Positions 22,544 to 23,872 of a stretch of DNA of 23,872 nucleotides are shown piece by piece. Under the pieces are notes generated by a model. It saw only the letters and a list, made by a program, of their open reading frames with translations. It was not told the DNA's origin and ran no database searches. Positions within the stretch are counted from its first letter, which is position 1. Every line of letters starts with the position of its first letter. The translations under genes were made by a program, and so were the position numbers. The DNA comes from Verrucomicrobiales bacterium (GTDB taxonomy: Bacteria; Verrucomicrobiota; Verrucomicrobiae; Limisphaerales; UBA1100), in assembly GCA_002721895.1 (NCBI GenBank), contig PBLV01000001.1, positions 10,266-34,137 of the forward strand, read 5' to 3'.

Positions 22544-23872
22544 AACGAATCCCACATTCCGATTTCCCCTTGGGCAGATTAAGTTTCAACAACAACTCCT
22601 TGGCGTCACCTTGGCCGCGGAGCAGCGCATTGGCTTCCGGCACCCAAACCTTGAGTCCGTCCGTGCCATACTGGCCCGGCGCCAGTTTCTGAACCTTACC
22701 GGTCAACACGCGAAAATAAATCGTCTCCGCCTTCGGCGCCTCCAACCGCAACGTACGCACGAGCCCCGTCAGGCGATTGGTCACCAGGGCATGGGAGCAA
22801 TCCGTCACACTCACCTCGCCAGTATGGTACAAAAAGGTCGGCACAGCATCCTTGTCCAGTTGATAGCCGCCAAACCGGTAGCCGCGATTGCGGGGGTACA
22901 GCGGATCAGGATTGACCGGATTCTCCTTGGTCATCACCGGATGTAACGGCCATGGCGCATCGGGCTTGGCCAAGCGATAAAACGCCACGTCCTGTGGCAG
23001 CTCGATTGCGCGGCCCTTGGGATTAAAATTCCCTGCGCCTTGGCCGCCCCAGTACACGCTCACAAACTCGCCTTGCCACAGCGCGGTTAAAGCTCCATTT
23101 TGCGCATTGAAAGCGTAGTTCACGCCGCCAGGGAAACCCACGGCAATGCCGCGATACCCCGCCACCCGACTACGCCCGCGATACACTCGCGTGCGATCGG
23201 ACACCACCAGATCCGTGCCCTCCGAGCGGATCCCCGATGGATCACGCGCTGAACGGCCCAGTGAAAAATAATGCCACATCGCGCGCAGTTGCTCATGCGT
23301 GCTGCCCTCCAGCACATCCTGCCGCACCGCTTGGCCATCCGGCCAGAAGTTCGGCATCACGATGCCCGGCCGATACTTTTGCGGATTCCGCATGAAGTGC
23401 GCGTACCAGTTCGGCTGCAACCGCTCGAAAGACGTCAGCAAATCCAACCCCTTCAAGCCGGGCGAGGGTTTGCCATTGAAGTTGTGACAAGCCACGCAGT
23501 TCAACCCCTTGTCGCCGACCAGCAAATGGCCGGCCTTGCGATACGGACGACGCTCCTCACGCTTGAGTTCGGTGAATGTCACCGGCGGCAGGTGATCCAC
23601 CTTTTCCAGCAATGGTGGCAAATGTGCTAGTGCCGCCTCGCCGAACTGGGGCATGCGTGTGTGCATGTACGGCCGCACCGTCTCTGCATCAAATAAAACC
23701 TTGCGCAGCCATTCCGGCCGCAGCTTGGCAGCCACACCATCGAGCGTCGGCGGAATCCGACCCGGATTGCCCAGCCCTTCCTCATCTGTGCCGAAGTGCT
23801 TGAACATTGTGTTGCTCACTCCACCCGCGCCATCGCGAGTATGACAAGCGATGCAGTTCATGGCCGTCATGG
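22527..23872 (-). CDS. Di-haem cytochrome c with a PVC C-terminal domain, N-terminus outside window
   Basis: The frame is open to the right edge, so the N-terminus and signal peptide are not visible; 447 residues are seen from the first in-window ATG. Two class-I-type cytochrome segments: CIACH (visible residues 6-10) with distal Met73 in RMPQF, and CVACH (125-129) with Met172 in VMPNF. After about residue 200 a beta-rich domain begins (YRGIAVGFPGGVNYAFN, FVSVYWGGQGAGNFNPKGRAIELP, YRFGGYQLDKDAVPTFLYHTGEV) that resembles the DUF6797-type or haem-linked propeller neighbours of PVC cytochromes; this assignment is by pattern only. It is an electron-transfer protein of the periplasm or cell surface. 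The next gene overlaps its end by 17 bases, implying one mRNA. Confidence 0.85.
   Translation of the reverse strand, partial: MTAMNCIACHTRDGAGGVSNTMFKHFGTDEEGLGNPGRIPPTLDGVAAKLRPEWLRKVLFDAETVRPYMHTRMPQFGEAALAHLPPLLEKVDHLPPVTFTELKREERRPYRKAGHLLVGDKGLNCVACHNFNGKPSPGLKGLDLLTSFERLQPNWYAHFMRNPQKYRPGIVMPNFWPDGQAVRQDVLEGSTHEQLRAMWHYFSLGRSARDPSGIRSEGTDLVVSDRTRVYRGRSRVAGYRGIAVGFPGGVNYAFNAQNGALTALWQGEFVSVYWGGQGAGNFNPKGRAIELPQDVAFYRLAKPDAPWPLHPVMTKENPVNPDPLYPRNRGYRFGGYQLDKDAVPTFLYHTGEVSVTDCSHALVTNRLTGLVRTLRLEAPKAETIYFRVLTGKVQKLAPGQYGTDGLKVWVPEANALLRGQGDAKELLLKLNLPKGKSECGIRYELSR

Overview
The window looks like chromosomal DNA of a member of the PVC superphylum, most likely a Verrucomicrobiota (free-living, polysaccharide-degrading, perhaps marine). 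The case rests on gene content: four intact secreted sulfatases plus a truncated fifth, two pairs of DUF1592-type cytochrome-like proteins with DUF1552 proteins, CxxCH haem proteins beside beta-propellers, EF-hands on a sulfatase, and many genes with poor or absent Shine-Dalgarno sites. No gene gives a genus. No RNA genes, CRISPR array, transposase or phage genes were seen.

Layout. (1) Bases 1-3605, minus strand, visibly more A+T-rich: a partial BD-FAE-like esterase, a BNR_4 beta-propeller protein and a sulfatase with C-terminal EF-hands. (2) Bases 3655-9222, minus strand, G+C-rich: DUF1552, a DUF1592-type protein carrying an inserted F5/8C-like domain, and a sulfatase, read in the order sulfatase > DUF1592 > DUF1552 with an ATGA overlap between the last two. 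(3) Bases 9228-14339, minus strand: a second, very divergent DUF1592-DUF1552 pair, bracketed by a 46-codon remnant of a WG-repeat protein gene and a 53-codon remnant of a sulfatase gene. The two remnants contain a direct repeat of about 80 bp, which suggests the whole 5 kb was inserted or duplicated by recombination. (4) Bases 14346-15986, minus strand: an intact WG-repeat-like secreted protein, the paralogue of the remnant in (3). (5) Bases 16071-19587, plus strand: two tandem sulfatases, with an A+T-rich patch across their junction. (6) Bases 19591-23872, minus strand: a tightly coupled set of di-haem cytochrome (partial), glucose/sorbosone dehydrogenase-like propeller protein, and a propeller-EEP nuclease/phosphatase fusion.

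Nearly every protein has a Sec or Tat export signal, so the locus encodes an extracytoplasmic toolkit. A reasonable reading is a locus for a sulfated, possibly acetylated polysaccharide: sulfatases desulfate it, the esterase deacetylates it, the BNR_4 protein may bind or cleave it, and the haem/DUF1592/DUF1552 and propeller proteins do redox or binding steps whose chemistry is unknown. No formylglycine-generating enzyme, transporter or regulator lies in the window, so activation and uptake must be encoded elsewhere. The longest non-coding stretches (9223-9471 and 14095-14345, about 250 bases each) hold the gene remnants described below; there is no gene-free stretch above 300 bases.
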